In this document: positions 9,701 to 16,874 of the stretch, in pieces
Layout: every line of letters starts with the position of its first letter
Position numbering within the stretch: position 1 is the stretch's first letter
From: JAQVSH01 sp964451605
Lineage (GTDB): Bacteria > Bacteroidota > Bacteroidia > Bacteroidales > UBA4181
Length of the DNA: 43,876 bases
Reading direction: 5' to 3'
NCBI GenBank assembly: GCA_964451605.1
Contig: CAYVJA010000015.1
Location: 1 to 43,876, forward strand
Position numbers and translations under genes: made by a program
Notes under the pieces: generated by a model
Databases searched by the model: none
What the model saw: only the letters and a program-made list of their open reading frames with translations
Told to the model about the DNA's origin: nothing

Positions 9701-11282
9701 CGATCAGGGGGGCTTTGCGGCCTTTATCCTGCTGGCGGGAATTGTGGTGAACGCCGGCATCTACATCATAAACGAATACAACCACCAGACCAGGGTGAAG
9801 GGGGGCGAAGGGCTGCAAGCCTATATGAAGGCCTTCCATCGGAAGATTGTACCCATTATGCTTACCATTTTATCTACCGTATTGGGGCTTGTGCCTTTTG
9901 TAATAGGCTACCGCGAATCTTTTTGGTTTACCTTTGCCACCGGCACCATGGGCGGCATGCTCTTCTCGCTGGTTGCCATCTTCTTCTTCCTCCCCCTCTT
10001 TGTCCCTATGAAAAACCGTTCGCTGCACAAACCCTCTCAACACCCCTCTCAAGGCCCATCTCAACACCCCTCTCAAGGCCCCTCCCAAAATCCCTCTCTA
10101 AACTTCTCCTCTTCCAAACCGGTGGGAATCCTTCTGCTGCTTTGTCTGTTGGTATCCGCTTGCCAGAACCAACCTGCCTCTCTCTCCTCGCCGAATGCCG
10201 AAACAGAAGAGGTGATTCCTTTTGAGGAGTCGTCCGATTCGCTTCGGGCCTCCGAATGGATCCGAGCGCTGGAATGGATTCCGCTCCAAACCACGCCGCA
10301 ATCGCTGGTGGGGTGGGGAATGCATTTTGTATGCCTCGATTCGTTTATCATTGCCGAAGATCCGGTTCAGGCCAAAGCCTCCCTCCTCTTTAACCGAAAC
10401 GGGCAATTTATCACCGCATTGGGAAGAGAGGGAAAGGGACCCGGCGAATATCAAGAACTGAGGAGTTCTATCCCCCTTTTCGAGGAGGCGAAATGTTACA
10501 TCCTGACCCACAAAAAATTGCTGGAATACCGTATTCCCGAAGGCCCTTTTACCAAGGAGATACCCCTTTCGTTCGACGCCCAAAGGGGTATTTTATCGCC
10601 CTGCGGTAACTACCTCTACTTTACGGGAGCCCGAGACTCCAATTTGTTAATTATTGCTTCGGCCCAGGGGCAATTTATCAAGGGATATCTGCCCATGGAA
10701 CCGCGCGACAACTACTTTTGCACGGTTCTCTATAATGCCTTTATGGTAACCGATTCGGCGGTGATGTACGTCCGTTCGCACGATAACACCATCTACGAAA
10801 TCAAGGGCGACTCCCTGCGGCCGCGCCGGCGCTTCGATTTCGGCCCCTCCACACTCACCGAAGAGAGGGTTTCGGAGGCGGCAAAAGCGAGCCAAAAAGA
10901 TTCGAAGGTGTTCAAAGAGAAGCTCAAACCGTACCAACGGATTGAGCACTATTACGAAAACTCCCGATACATTCTGGCGGTCTATCTCAAGAACCAGAAG
11001 GAACCTTTTCTCTATTTCCGCGATAAAGCAAAGGGCGTTACGGGAAAGTGGTATCGATGGGAGAATTTTCTTCCCGACGAACCGCTCTTAAGAAATATAG
11101 TATGCCCCTATTTCACCTCGAACGGCGCCGATATGGTGCAGTGTACCGATTATAAGTCGCTGGCAGAACTGGCTCAGAAAACCGCCAACCCCAAGTTGCG
11201 CTCCGATATTGAGACGCTGATCCGCGAGACCCCTCTCACGGAAGAGAGTAATCCGATTGTACTGAGGATGGAGTTACAATAG
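6759..11282 (+). CDS. RND permease fused in frame to a lipoprotein-like 6-bladed beta-propeller
   Basis: One frame of 1507 codons holds two complete proteins. Residues 1 to about 1085 form a second RND permease. Its TM4 is VSLGMLIDSSIIMIDH (Asp-Ser instead of Asp-Asp), its TM10 reads ILLAGIVVNAGIYIINEYN, and its last TM is followed by FVPMKNRS. Then come six four-residue repeats of the PSQx type (10032-10103), a basic residue, the hydrophobic core GILLLLCLLVSAC with a proper lipobox at Cys (10161), and about 370 residues like Bacteroidetes 6-bladed beta-propeller lipoproteins, including GREGKGPGEYQ. The propeller part alone would be normal length (about 386 residues from GTG 10122). No stop separates the parts. 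The fusion could be a true 13-TM polyprotein, a cleaved product, or two proteins with internal initiation. 108 N interrupt the first periplasmic loop. The stop overlaps the convergent mnmD gene by 9 bases. Confidence 0.85.
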   Translation: MAQPETHRRRLSSFSVLLIMVTLMGVGACMIPLLNLQNRPQKKSTELSVWVSWQGASAQLIEREVTSKLEGSFARIRXXXXXXXXXXXXXXXXXXXXXXXXXXXXXXXXXXXXXEWMYSNSYQGSASITLQCKKEVSVEAFRFELATLIRQIYPNLPQGVSYPTIGGNARGETEHSILSYTLLADLPRHQIQQYAEKHLSSPLSSLKGVGNVQVSAATPFQWEVSFDPDKAIRYGVSHADMAGAMRLLDARSILGSAVAADSNRYMVLLANGFTSFEEWESIPVKTVNNRIIYLGQLASVSLREQLPQSYHRVNGLNNIYINVYAEKSVNTLKVAKAVKEKMALLKEDLPPGFAIQQGYDASVHLKKELTRNFTRVSLSVAILLLFVFLVSRSGRYLWMIFVTLLANVLLSFILYVLFDLDIHLFSLAGITVSLGMLIDSSIIMIDHYGRYRDYRAFIGILAALLTTIGALSIIFFLPEDQRLELLDFAAVIIINLTVSLLVALFCIPALLETWPLKQRIRRRRLAEKRLVVGFSHRYSRLILFEKRHKALFILIAVLAFGIPVQKLPHSFSPRYVNGKAQELSFLQQMYNKTLGSSIYLEQLKPWVDKGLGGSFRLFSQTSGGFGFQSESGETRLYINGSMPTGCTVQQMNETIKKVENFLSQYPEIDRYETKVNSGPSGSIEVTFKPEHARSGFPYFLRDAVLTKVINLGGAEWEVYGVGEGFNNRLNDTYFSVTITLQGYNYERLYRYAEEMADTLRKVSRVKSIGIIDGKYRVMNKRQSSEFFISFNRESMAFYQWNLGTYTGRMHQMLYDAPAGSVMKNGEQQPIVLTSSKKEAFDLWHLQNDLTNLGDQQVKLSVLGNIEKKRSGNNITKEFQQYTLSVVYEFVGSYDLSGSIQRRVIEDFAERLPLGYSVGSKSYDASKAVSKQFLLILLVITIIFFICAILFESLIQPFAIILLIPISYIGVFLTFYLFSFQFDQGGFAAFILLAGIVVNAGIYIINEYNHQTRVKGGEGLQAYMKAFHRKIVPIMLTILSTVLGLVPFVIGYRESFWFTFATGTMGGMLFSLVAIFFFLPLFVPMKNRSLHKPSQHPSQGPSQHPSQGPSQNPSLNFSSSKPVGILLLLCLLVSACQNQPASLSSPNAETEEVIPFEESSDSLRASEWIRALEWIPLQTTPQSLVGWGMHFVCLDSFIIAEDPVQAKASLLFNRNGQFITALGREGKGPGEYQELRSSIPLFEEAKCYILTHKKLLEYRIPEGPFTKEIPLSFDAQRGILSPCGNYLYFTGARDSNLLIIASAQGQFIKGYLPMEPRDNYFCTVLYNAFMVTDSAVMYVRSHDNTIYEIKGDSLRPRRRFDFGPSTLTEERVSEAAKASQKDSKVFKEKLKPYQRIEHYYENSRYILAVYLKNQKEPFLYFRDKAKGVTGKWYRWENFLPDEPLLRNIVCPYFTSNGADMVQCTDYKSLAELAQKTANPKLRSDIETLIRETPLTEESNPIVLRMELQ
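6991..7098. other. Assembly gap (108 N) inside second RND permease
   Basis: 108 undetermined bases (36 codons if the length is right). The RND reading frame is the same on both sides, at the place where the first periplasmic porter subdomain is expected. Confidence 0.95.
10032..10103 (+). repeat. Six tandem 12-bp units encoding a PSQx linker
   Basis: Six 12-base units related to CCCTCTCAACAC and CCCTCTCAAGGC alternate, so the first four also form a 24-base double unit. The last two units have diverged. They encode Pro-Ser-Gln-(His/Gly/Asn) repeats joining the permease to the propeller domain. The unit length is a multiple of three, so gain or loss of units would change linker length without shifting the frame. 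Confidence 0.9.
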
Positions 11283-12026
11283 CGGCCTTACGGCCCTGAG
11301 CATTTCGCGTTTTCCTTTGGGGCCGGGAAGCCGCTCGGTTCGGAATCCGCACCGCTGCAGGGTTCGGCGCACCTCTCCTTTGGCACAATAGGTGGTGAGC
11401 ACCCCTCCGGGCAACAGTGCCGAAAAGAGTTTCAAAAAGAGTGCCTCACCCCACGCCCCGGGGTGGGTTTCGGGCGAAAAAGCATCCATGAAGACAACGT
11501 GAAAGGTAAGCGGCGGAAAGATTGCCTCTTCAAAATCGGCATGCCGTTTCTCCAGAAAGAAGAGGGGTTCTCCGGTTTCGGGATGGGCCATCGCAACCTC
11601 CCGGTTCCAGGGTTGGCTCTGTATCCACGAAAAGAGCGCCGCCTCATCCGGCGCATTTTCGGCCACAATGTTCGGTGCAATGCTCAGCGCACTCTCCGGC
11701 ACCCGGTCCGGTGCTTCAGGAATAAGGCGGTGCCACACCTCCGGGGGTACCGGATATTTCTCGTACGATACATAACGGGCCGGAAGCCCGGTGCGAAGCG
11801 TCTCCAAAGCCACCAAAAAGCCGTTCAGACCGGTTCCAAATCCCAGTTCTAACACATTCAGGGGGCTCTCTCCGCGAAAAGAGTGGGCCGCATAGCGGTA
11901 ACCCGCCTCCATAAAGACATGCTCCGATTCGGCTCTCGCTCCGTGAATAGAGTGGTAGGTCTCGTGAAAGAGCGACGACAGAAGCGTGGCAGAGCCATCG
12001 TCGGTGGACTGTACCAACCACTCCAT
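11274..12026 (-). CDS. mnmD: MnmD-like tRNA U34 methyltransferase (MnmC methyltransferase domain)
   Basis: This 250-residue SAM-dependent methyltransferase has the DUF752/MnmC N-domain layout. Motif I is LNVLELGFGTGLN at about residue 57, and a later acidic motif DAFSPETHPGAW matches the DAFSP..P..W signature of this family. Proteins of this type make the last methylation in 5-methylaminomethyl-2-thiouridine at the tRNA wobble position. The FAD-dependent oxidase half of bifunctional MnmC is absent, as in stand-alone MnmD. Its ATG overlaps the stop of the upstream guanylyltransferase gene in an ATGA arrangement, which implies translational coupling. Its 3' end overlaps the convergent permease-propeller gene by 9 bases. 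Confidence 0.85.
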   Translation of the reverse strand: MEWLVQSTDDGSATLLSSLFHETYHSIHGARAESEHVFMEAGYRYAAHSFRGESPLNVLELGFGTGLNGFLVALETLRTGLPARYVSYEKYPVPPEVWHRLIPEAPDRVPESALSIAPNIVAENAPDEAALFSWIQSQPWNREVAMAHPETGEPLFFLEKRHADFEEAIFPPLTFHVVFMDAFSPETHPGAWGEALFLKLFSALLPGGVLTTYCAKGEVRRTLQRCGFRTERLPGPKGKREMLRAVRPLL

Positions 12027-13135
12027 CAGGCAAAATCGGTAAACTCGGAGGTAGCGTTCCGGATTACCTCACGCACATGCTCTTCGCTTCCGGAGGGGCA
12101 GATGAAGAGCACATCAGGCGTATCAACCACCACATATTGGTCCAGGCCGTCAATTACCAGAAGTTTGTTTCGGTTGGTAATGCGAATGGTGTTGCCCGAC
12201 GAACGGGTTACAACAAACGAACCGGCATCAAGGGCATTCTCATTTTCGTCGCGTTCCGAAAGCTGATAAAGGGAGGTCCAGGTGCCTAAATCCGACCATC
12301 CGAAATCGGCGCAAATTACCCCTACATTGTCCGACTTCTCCATCACCCCGTAATCAATCGAGATCCCCTGGGCCGCAGCATAGGTCCGTGCAATGAAACC
12401 CGCCTCGGCCTCTGTCTCCCAGATATTCTCCCCGACCCCGAAAGCGGCCGAAAGTTGGGGCAGATGGGTTTGGAGGGCTGTCCGGATGGTTTGCACCGAC
12501 CAGACAAAGATGCCCGAGTTCCAGTAGAATCCTCCCTGCGCCAAAAAAGTGCGGGCAGTAGCCTCATCAGGCTTCTCTTTAAAGGCCTTCACCTCATAAA
12601 CCTGTTCGTCGGAAGAGTTCCGATCGCCAGGAGTTACCGGGCCGCCCCGCTCAATATAGCCGTAACCGGTGGCAGGAAAAGTGGGGGTTAGCCCCACCGT
12701 CATGAGCCGATTGTGCAGCGCGGCATGGTTGAGGGCCTGAAGCATGGTGGCTTCGAAAACGGCAGGCTTCAACACCAGATGGTCGGCAGGAGTAACCGCC
12801 ATCACAGCCTGCGGATCTCGTTTCCCGATACGGGCAGCCGCGTAGGCAATACAGGGTGCGGTATTACGCCGCAACGGTTCTGTAAGTATCTGATGCGGGA
12901 GCACTTCTGGCAATTGGGCCATAACCAGATCGCGGTAGGCCTCGCCGGTAACCACCCAAAAGTTTTCGCGGGGTATAAAGTTCTCAAACCGGGCATAGGT
13001 CTGCTGAATCAGGGTTAACCCGGTTCCCAACACATCGATAAACTGTTTGGGACGAGAAGTCCGGCTCATGGGCCAAAAACGGCTTCCTATGCCGCCCGCC
13101 ATGATTACACAGTGAAAATGGGGATTCATGCTCAT
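12026..13135 (-). CDS. manC: Mannose-1-phosphate guanylyltransferase
   Basis: This 369-residue enzyme would make GDP-mannose from mannose-1-phosphate and GTP, feeding GDP-sugar and surface polysaccharide synthesis. The nucleotidyltransferase signature is near the N-terminus: VIMAGGIGSRFWPMSR followed by PKQF. Further in are TEPLRRNTAPCIAYAA and FVWSV, which fit the family. The protein lacks the C-terminal cupin phosphomannose isomerase domain of bifunctional ManC/AlgA, as is common in Bacteroidetes. Start is ATG 13135, or ATG 13129 two codons later. It lies 27 bases after dnaX and is coupled to mnmD, so the three genes form a minus-strand operon. Confidence 0.9.
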   Translation of the reverse strand: MSMNPHFHCVIMAGGIGSRFWPMSRTSRPKQFIDVLGTGLTLIQQTYARFENFIPRENFWVVTGEAYRDLVMAQLPEVLPHQILTEPLRRNTAPCIAYAAARIGKRDPQAVMAVTPADHLVLKPAVFEATMLQALNHAALHNRLMTVGLTPTFPATGYGYIERGGPVTPGDRNSSDEQVYEVKAFKEKPDEATARTFLAQGGFYWNSGIFVWSVQTIRTALQTHLPQLSAAFGVGENIWETEAEAGFIARTYAAAQGISIDYGVMEKSDNVGVICADFGWSDLGTWTSLYQLSERDENENALDAGSFVVTRSSGNTIRITNRNKLLVIDGLDQYVVVDTPDVLFICPSGSEEHVREVIRNATSEFTDFA

Positions 13136-13162
13136 ACTGTCGCGATAATGATGGTTAGCCGA

Positions 13163-15004
13163 TTACATATAGTCCAGAAGAAATGTCTGCTTTAAGAGCA
13201 TCAAGTCGGGATTCTTTTCTGCCAGAAAAGCAAACTTCTCTTCATCGGTATAACAGCGGCTTTTGCCCTGTTGCGGTGTATCGTTTACACAGATTTCCAG
13301 ATTTCTGATCGCGCCGCCCAGACGCAAAGAGACCGCTTTGAGTAGGGTCGGAGCGGCCTTTTCGATGGCCTCTTTAACAAAAATACTGCTCACCTCCAGA
13401 CAGAGAGTGCCGGCTTCGCCAAGCTTTGGCACCTGTTCGGAAAGAGCCGAAAAAATTCGGGGATTCTCCACCTCGAAAGAGCGGACAATCTCGGGCCATG
13501 CCTCTTCGAGTTGCGATGTGGTAACAGAACCTTCCGAAGCGGATGGTTCTATTACCTTCTTATCTTCAGGCGAATCGACAGATACTTCGGCCGCCGGAAC
13601 CGGATTCTGCTCAGGCGACGACGCGCCCGACGAGCGGGGCCCCCGGGTGGCATGGGCCTTGCTTAAGGCGTCCTTGATCGACGGCATGGAGGGCCCGGCC
13701 GAAACCGAAGCCGATGAGGAAGCTGACGACGAAGAAGACACCGAAACTGAGGCTGAAGAGGATCCTGAAACCGGAGCCGAGGCGGGTGCAGAAGGTCGCG
13801 GGGCTGCTGCAGCGACGGACGGTGCCTCCACTCGCGCCGGTTCCGTGGTGACGGCCGGACTCGATGGCTGACCGGCCGCAGAAGCTACCGGGCTACTCCC
13901 GTTTTTTTTTTCGCCGCCCACTCTGCAGAGTTGCAATAGCGCCAACTCTACGTGGAGGCGTTGATTCCGGCTGGTTTTGTAGCCCACATCGGCGGTACTG
14001 CACACCTGAAGTGCCTCCAGTAGAAAGTGCGGCGCACAGCGGCGCGACTGTTCTCTGTAACGTTCGCGGATCTCCTCCCCCACTTCGAGAAGAGGCAGAG
14101 TGATTTCGTCTTTGGCAACCAACAGATCGCGAAAATGCGAGGAGAGCCCGTCGAGAAAGAAGTGGCCGTTGAATCCTCTGGAGAGTATCTGGTCGAAAAT
14201 TATCAGTGCCTTGCCGGTGTCGCCCGACAGAAAGGTGTCGGTGAGCTGGAAGAAATAGTCGTAATCGAGCACGTTAAGATGTTCAATTACAGATTGATAC
14301 GACAAATCCGAACCCGTAAAACTGACCAGCTGATCGAAGATGGAGAGGGCATCGCGCATGGCACCGTCCGACTTCCGGGCAATGATATTCAGGGCTGTTT
14401 TTTCGGCTTTCACCCCCTCTTGCTCCGCCAGCCACACCAGATACTCCACCATATCGTCGATGCCGATACGGCGGAAATCGAATACCTGGCAACGCGAAAG
14501 GATGGTGGGGATAATTTTATGTTTCTCGGTAGTGGCCAGGATAAAAATGGCATGCGCCGGAGGCTCTTCCAGAGTTTTCAGAAACGCATTGAAGGCCTGC
14601 GCCGATAACATATGCACCTCATCGATAATATAGATGCTGTACTTGCCAATCTGGGGCGGAATACGCACCTTGTCAATCAGAGTCCGGATATCCTCCACCG
14701 AATTGTTCGAGGCGGCATCGAGTTCGTGAATGTTGTACGAACGCTGTTCGGCAAAGGAAACACACGATTCGCACCGGCCGCAGGCCTCGGTATCGGAAGT
14801 GGGCGAAAGGCAATTGAGTGTGCGCGACAGAATGCGTGCACAAGTGGTCTTCCCCACCCCTCTCGGCCCGCAAAACAGGTAAGCCTGCGCCACATGATGT
14901 GTCCGGATGGCGTTCTTGAGCGTTGAAGTAATAGTAGGTTGCCCTATCACCGAACGGAAGGTATCGGGGCGGTATTTTCGGGCAGAAACAATGTAGCCAC
15001 TCAT
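13163..15004 (-). CDS. dnaX: DNA polymerase III subunits gamma and tau
   Basis: This 613-residue clamp-loader ATPase has Walker A GPRGVGKTT (about 46-54), a four-cysteine zinc module (C..C.....CGRCESC), Walker B IIDEVHML, and the sensor region ILATTEKHKIIPTILSRCQ with the SRC motif. Domain III ends at about residue 363 (LLQLCRVGG). The tau-only part follows: a Ser/Ala/Pro-rich linker of roughly 110 residues, then a C-terminal domain that ends in QTFLLDYM. A run of ten A's in the coding strand (plus-strand 13902-13911) encodes EKKN at the domain III/linker junction and is a candidate slippage site for making gamma. An acidic open frame on the opposite strand here is an artefact of the Ser/Ala codons. 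First gene of the dnaX-manC-mnmD operon. Confidence 0.95.
   Translation of the reverse strand: MSGYIVSARKYRPDTFRSVIGQPTITSTLKNAIRTHHVAQAYLFCGPRGVGKTTCARILSRTLNCLSPTSDTEACGRCESCVSFAEQRSYNIHELDAASNNSVEDIRTLIDKVRIPPQIGKYSIYIIDEVHMLSAQAFNAFLKTLEEPPAHAIFILATTEKHKIIPTILSRCQVFDFRRIGIDDMVEYLVWLAEQEGVKAEKTALNIIARKSDGAMRDALSIFDQLVSFTGSDLSYQSVIEHLNVLDYDYFFQLTDTFLSGDTGKALIIFDQILSRGFNGHFFLDGLSSHFRDLLVAKDEITLPLLEVGEEIRERYREQSRRCAPHFLLEALQVCSTADVGYKTSRNQRLHVELALLQLCRVGGEKKNGSSPVASAAGQPSSPAVTTEPARVEAPSVAAAAPRPSAPASAPVSGSSSASVSVSSSSSASSSASVSAGPSMPSIKDALSKAHATRGPRSSGASSPEQNPVPAAEVSVDSPEDKKVIEPSASEGSVTTSQLEEAWPEIVRSFEVENPRIFSALSEQVPKLGEAGTLCLEVSSIFVKEAIEKAAPTLLKAVSLRLGGAIRNLEICVNDTPQQGKSRCYTDEEKFAFLAEKNPDLMLLKQTFLLDYM
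13902..13911 (-). promoter_or_regulatory. A10 run: candidate dnaX frameshift or slippage site
   Basis: On the coding strand GGCG is followed by ten A's, then CGGGAGTAG. The run covers codons 365-368. In the -1 frame a TAG stop follows after two further codons, giving a product of about 370 residues. In the +1 frame a TAG follows after five codons (about 372 residues). CGGG-AGTAG-CCCG directly after the run can form a small hairpin. The position matches the gamma/tau boundary of known DnaX proteins. Confidence 0.65.
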
Positions 15005-15021
15005 GGAGAAAAGTTATAAGG

Positions 15022-15029
15022 CAAAGATA
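15022..15029 (-). promoter_or_regulatory. -7 element upstream of dnaX
   Basis: On the minus strand TATCTTTG is a perfect TAnnTTTG match, 17 bases before the dnaX ATG. It lies back to back with the corA promoter element. Confidence 0.55.
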
Positions 15030-15051
15030 AAATTAATCGTGGTTTATTCCC

Positions 15052-15059
15052 TATTTTTG
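15052..15059 (+). promoter_or_regulatory. -7 element upstream of corA
   Basis: TATTTTTG is a full TAnnTTTG match on the plus strand, 34 bases before the corA ATG. Together with 15022-15029 it makes a compact divergent promoter region of about 90 bases. Confidence 0.5.
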
Positions 15060-15093
15060 CTCAAATCCCTGTCGGGCTTTTCCGCCCTACGCT

Positions 15094-16155
15094 ATGAAAA
15101 GGCGCACCAACCGAAAATTCATCAGGAATCGGCTTCTTACCGAAATGCCGGTCTACACGGGCGATAAGCCTACCGAAACCCGCCTGCGGATTTCGACAGG
15201 CAGCGCATCGGGATGGTCAACCCAGGAGCTTCTTCCCAATCAGCTTCCGGACATTCCGACAGATGCCCCGGGTACCCGATGGCTCCATTTTTCGGGGCTC
15301 AATCAAACCCAGTGGATAGTGGATGTATGCAACATGCTTTCCATAGACAAGTACGCCATGCAGGATATTTTTACCGGCGAACACATTGCGAAGGTCGATG
15401 TTTGGGACGATCACATTTGTGTGGTGGCACAGGCGGTATACCGGGGACATAACACCCTCACCAAAGAGAACGTAACCCTGATTACCGGACACAACTTTCT
15501 GCTTACCTGTCAGGAGTCGGATGCCCCTCTGTTCGACAATATCTACGATGCGCTTTCTCAGCTGCATACCCGCATTCCCGGGCAAACACCTAACGATATT
15601 CTATCGCTGATACTCAACAATATTGCAGGAGGATATACCCGATACACCACAGAGGTTATGGACGAAATGGACGAAATTGAATCGGATTTAATCGATCTTT
15701 CGTCGAAAAGCGACAGGCTCAGAACCCGGATCCAATCGGTAAGGGCACAGTACCTGTTGTTAAAAAAGGCCATTGAACCCTTTAGTGAGGAGTATCACAA
15801 GCTTCTCACCCAATCGCCTGCAGGCATCGATAAAGAGACGTTGCCGCTGCTTCGTGACACCCACGACCGGATCCGTCAGGCACTTCATGCCATTGAACTC
15901 AGCCGGGAACTGCTGGCAGCCGTGCTCGATCTCTACCTGGCCAATAACGACCTGCGGATGAATACCATCATGAAGCAACTCACTGTGGTTTCTACCATCT
16001 TCATCCCTCTTACCTTTTTGGCCGGTGTGTGGGGGATGAACTTTAAGGTAATGCCCGAATTGGAATGGAGTAAGGGCTATTTTTCGGCATTGGGTGTCAT
16101 GTTTGTTATCGGTGCAGCCATGTATCTCTATTTGCGCAAGAAGAAATTTTTTTAA
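15094..16155 (+). CDS. corA: CorA-family magnesium/cobalt transporter
   Basis: This 353-residue divalent cation channel would import Mg2+ (also Co2+/Ni2+) as a homopentamer. The N-terminal two-thirds is the cytoplasmic funnel, with a long helical stretch (MDEMDEIESDLIDLSSKSDRLRTR and onwards, about 188-260). Two C-terminal membrane helices follow; the first ends at the selectivity-filter motif GMN in VWGMNF (about 318), and the second is followed by a basic tail RKKKFF. Length fits the family. It is divergent from dnaX, with a TAnnTTTG element in the gap. A separate promoter element precedes the ribosomal operon downstream, so corA is probably its own unit. Confidence 0.93.
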   Translation: MKRRTNRKFIRNRLLTEMPVYTGDKPTETRLRISTGSASGWSTQELLPNQLPDIPTDAPGTRWLHFSGLNQTQWIVDVCNMLSIDKYAMQDIFTGEHIAKVDVWDDHICVVAQAVYRGHNTLTKENVTLITGHNFLLTCQESDAPLFDNIYDALSQLHTRIPGQTPNDILSLILNNIAGGYTRYTTEVMDEMDEIESDLIDLSSKSDRLRTRIQSVRAQYLLLKKAIEPFSEEYHKLLTQSPAGIDKETLPLLRDTHDRIRQALHAIELSRELLAAVLDLYLANNDLRMNTIMKQLTVVSTIFIPLTFLAGVWGMNFKVMPELEWSKGYFSALGVMFVIGAAMYLYLRKKKFF

Positions 16156-16182
16156 AAAGCAGGTATTCGAAAAATATTCTTC

Positions 16183-16190
16183 TATCTTTG
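16183..16190 (+). promoter_or_regulatory. -7 element of the rpsF-rpsR-rplI operon
   Basis: TATCTTTG, a perfect TAnnTTTG match, lies 38 bases before the rpsF ATG. The -33 region is A/T-rich without a clear TTTG. The short leader contains CCCCG, but I cannot show an S6:S18 binding fold there. Confidence 0.55.
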
Positions 16191-16228
16191 CACCCCGTTA
16201 ATCATATTCTTAAATCAAACCAATCATT

Positions 16229-16582
16229 ATGTTGAACCGTTACGAAACCGTTTTCATTGTGACTCCCGTTTTGTCTGAGGCCCAGACAAAGGAAGCGGTA
16301 ATTAAGTTCAAGGATCTGATCGCCACTGAAGGCGGAGAGATCGTGCACGAAGAAGAGTGGGGATTGCGAAAGCTGGCCTACCCCATCCAAAAAAAGAACA
16401 CCGGTTATTACTACCTGGTAGAATTCAATGCCGAAGGCTCTTTTGTAGACAGGCTGGAAACCGAATATCGCCGTGATGAGCGCATTATTCGCTTTCTCAC
16501 TTTCCGCATGGAAAAATATGCGGTAGAATATGCCGAAAGGAAAAGACAGATGAAACGTAACGAAAAAAAATCGGAGGAATAA
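16229..16582 (+). CDS. rpsF: 30S ribosomal protein S6
   Basis: This 117-residue protein has the S6 ferredoxin-like fold sequence: MLNRYETVFIVTPVLSE at the start, a WGLRKLAYPIQKKNTGYYYL core (about 49-68) and ERIIRFLTFRMEKYA near the end, with a basic and acidic C-terminal tail. S6 binds 16S rRNA with S18 in the platform of the small subunit. rpsR follows only 3 bases later, with GGAGG just ahead of it. First gene of the rpsF-rpsR-rplI operon, a conserved arrangement in which S6 and S18 are made together. Confidence 0.97.
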   Translation: MLNRYETVFIVTPVLSEAQTKEAVIKFKDLIATEGGEIVHEEEWGLRKLAYPIQKKNTGYYYLVEFNAEGSFVDRLETEYRRDERIIRFLTFRMEKYAVEYAERKRQMKRNEKKSEE

Positions 16583-16585
16583 CCC

Positions 16586-16855
16586 ATGGCTCAGAATCAA
16601 TCAGAAATCAGATATCTGACTCCCCCCACCATTGAGGTCAGAAAAAAGAAATACTGCCGGTTTAGAAAATCGGGCATCAAATACATCGATTACAAAGACC
16701 CTGAATTTCTCAAGAAATTCCTGAACGAACAGGGTAAGATCCTGCCCCGGCGCCTTACCGGAACTTCGCTGAAGTTTCAACGCCGTGTGGCTACCGCTAT
16801 CAAGCGTGCACGTCATCTTGCACTGCTTCCTTATGTAACCGATTTGATGAAATAA
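16586..16855 (+). CDS. rpsR: 30S ribosomal protein S18
   Basis: This 89-residue protein has the S18 hallmark KKYCRFRKSGIKYIDYKD, followed by FLNEQGKILPRRLTGTSLKFQRRVATAIKRARHLALLPY; the LPRR.TG and QR...AIKRAR.LALLPY blocks are diagnostic. It forms a heterodimer with S6 on 16S rRNA. A strong GGAGG precedes the start within the last codons of rpsF. rplI follows after 19 bases that include another GGAGG. Confidence 0.97.
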   Translation: MAQNQSEIRYLTPPTIEVRKKKYCRFRKSGIKYIDYKDPEFLKKFLNEQGKILPRRLTGTSLKFQRRVATAIKRARHLALLPYVTDLMK

Positions 16856-16874
16856 ACCTGGAGGATCAATAACA

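Noticed and set aside
13263..13871. 202-codon open frame opposite dnaX, acidic and Ala/Glu-rich
   Set aside because: It is the complement of the Ser/Ala linker codons of tau. It has no protein-like features of its own and the dnaX frame is certain.
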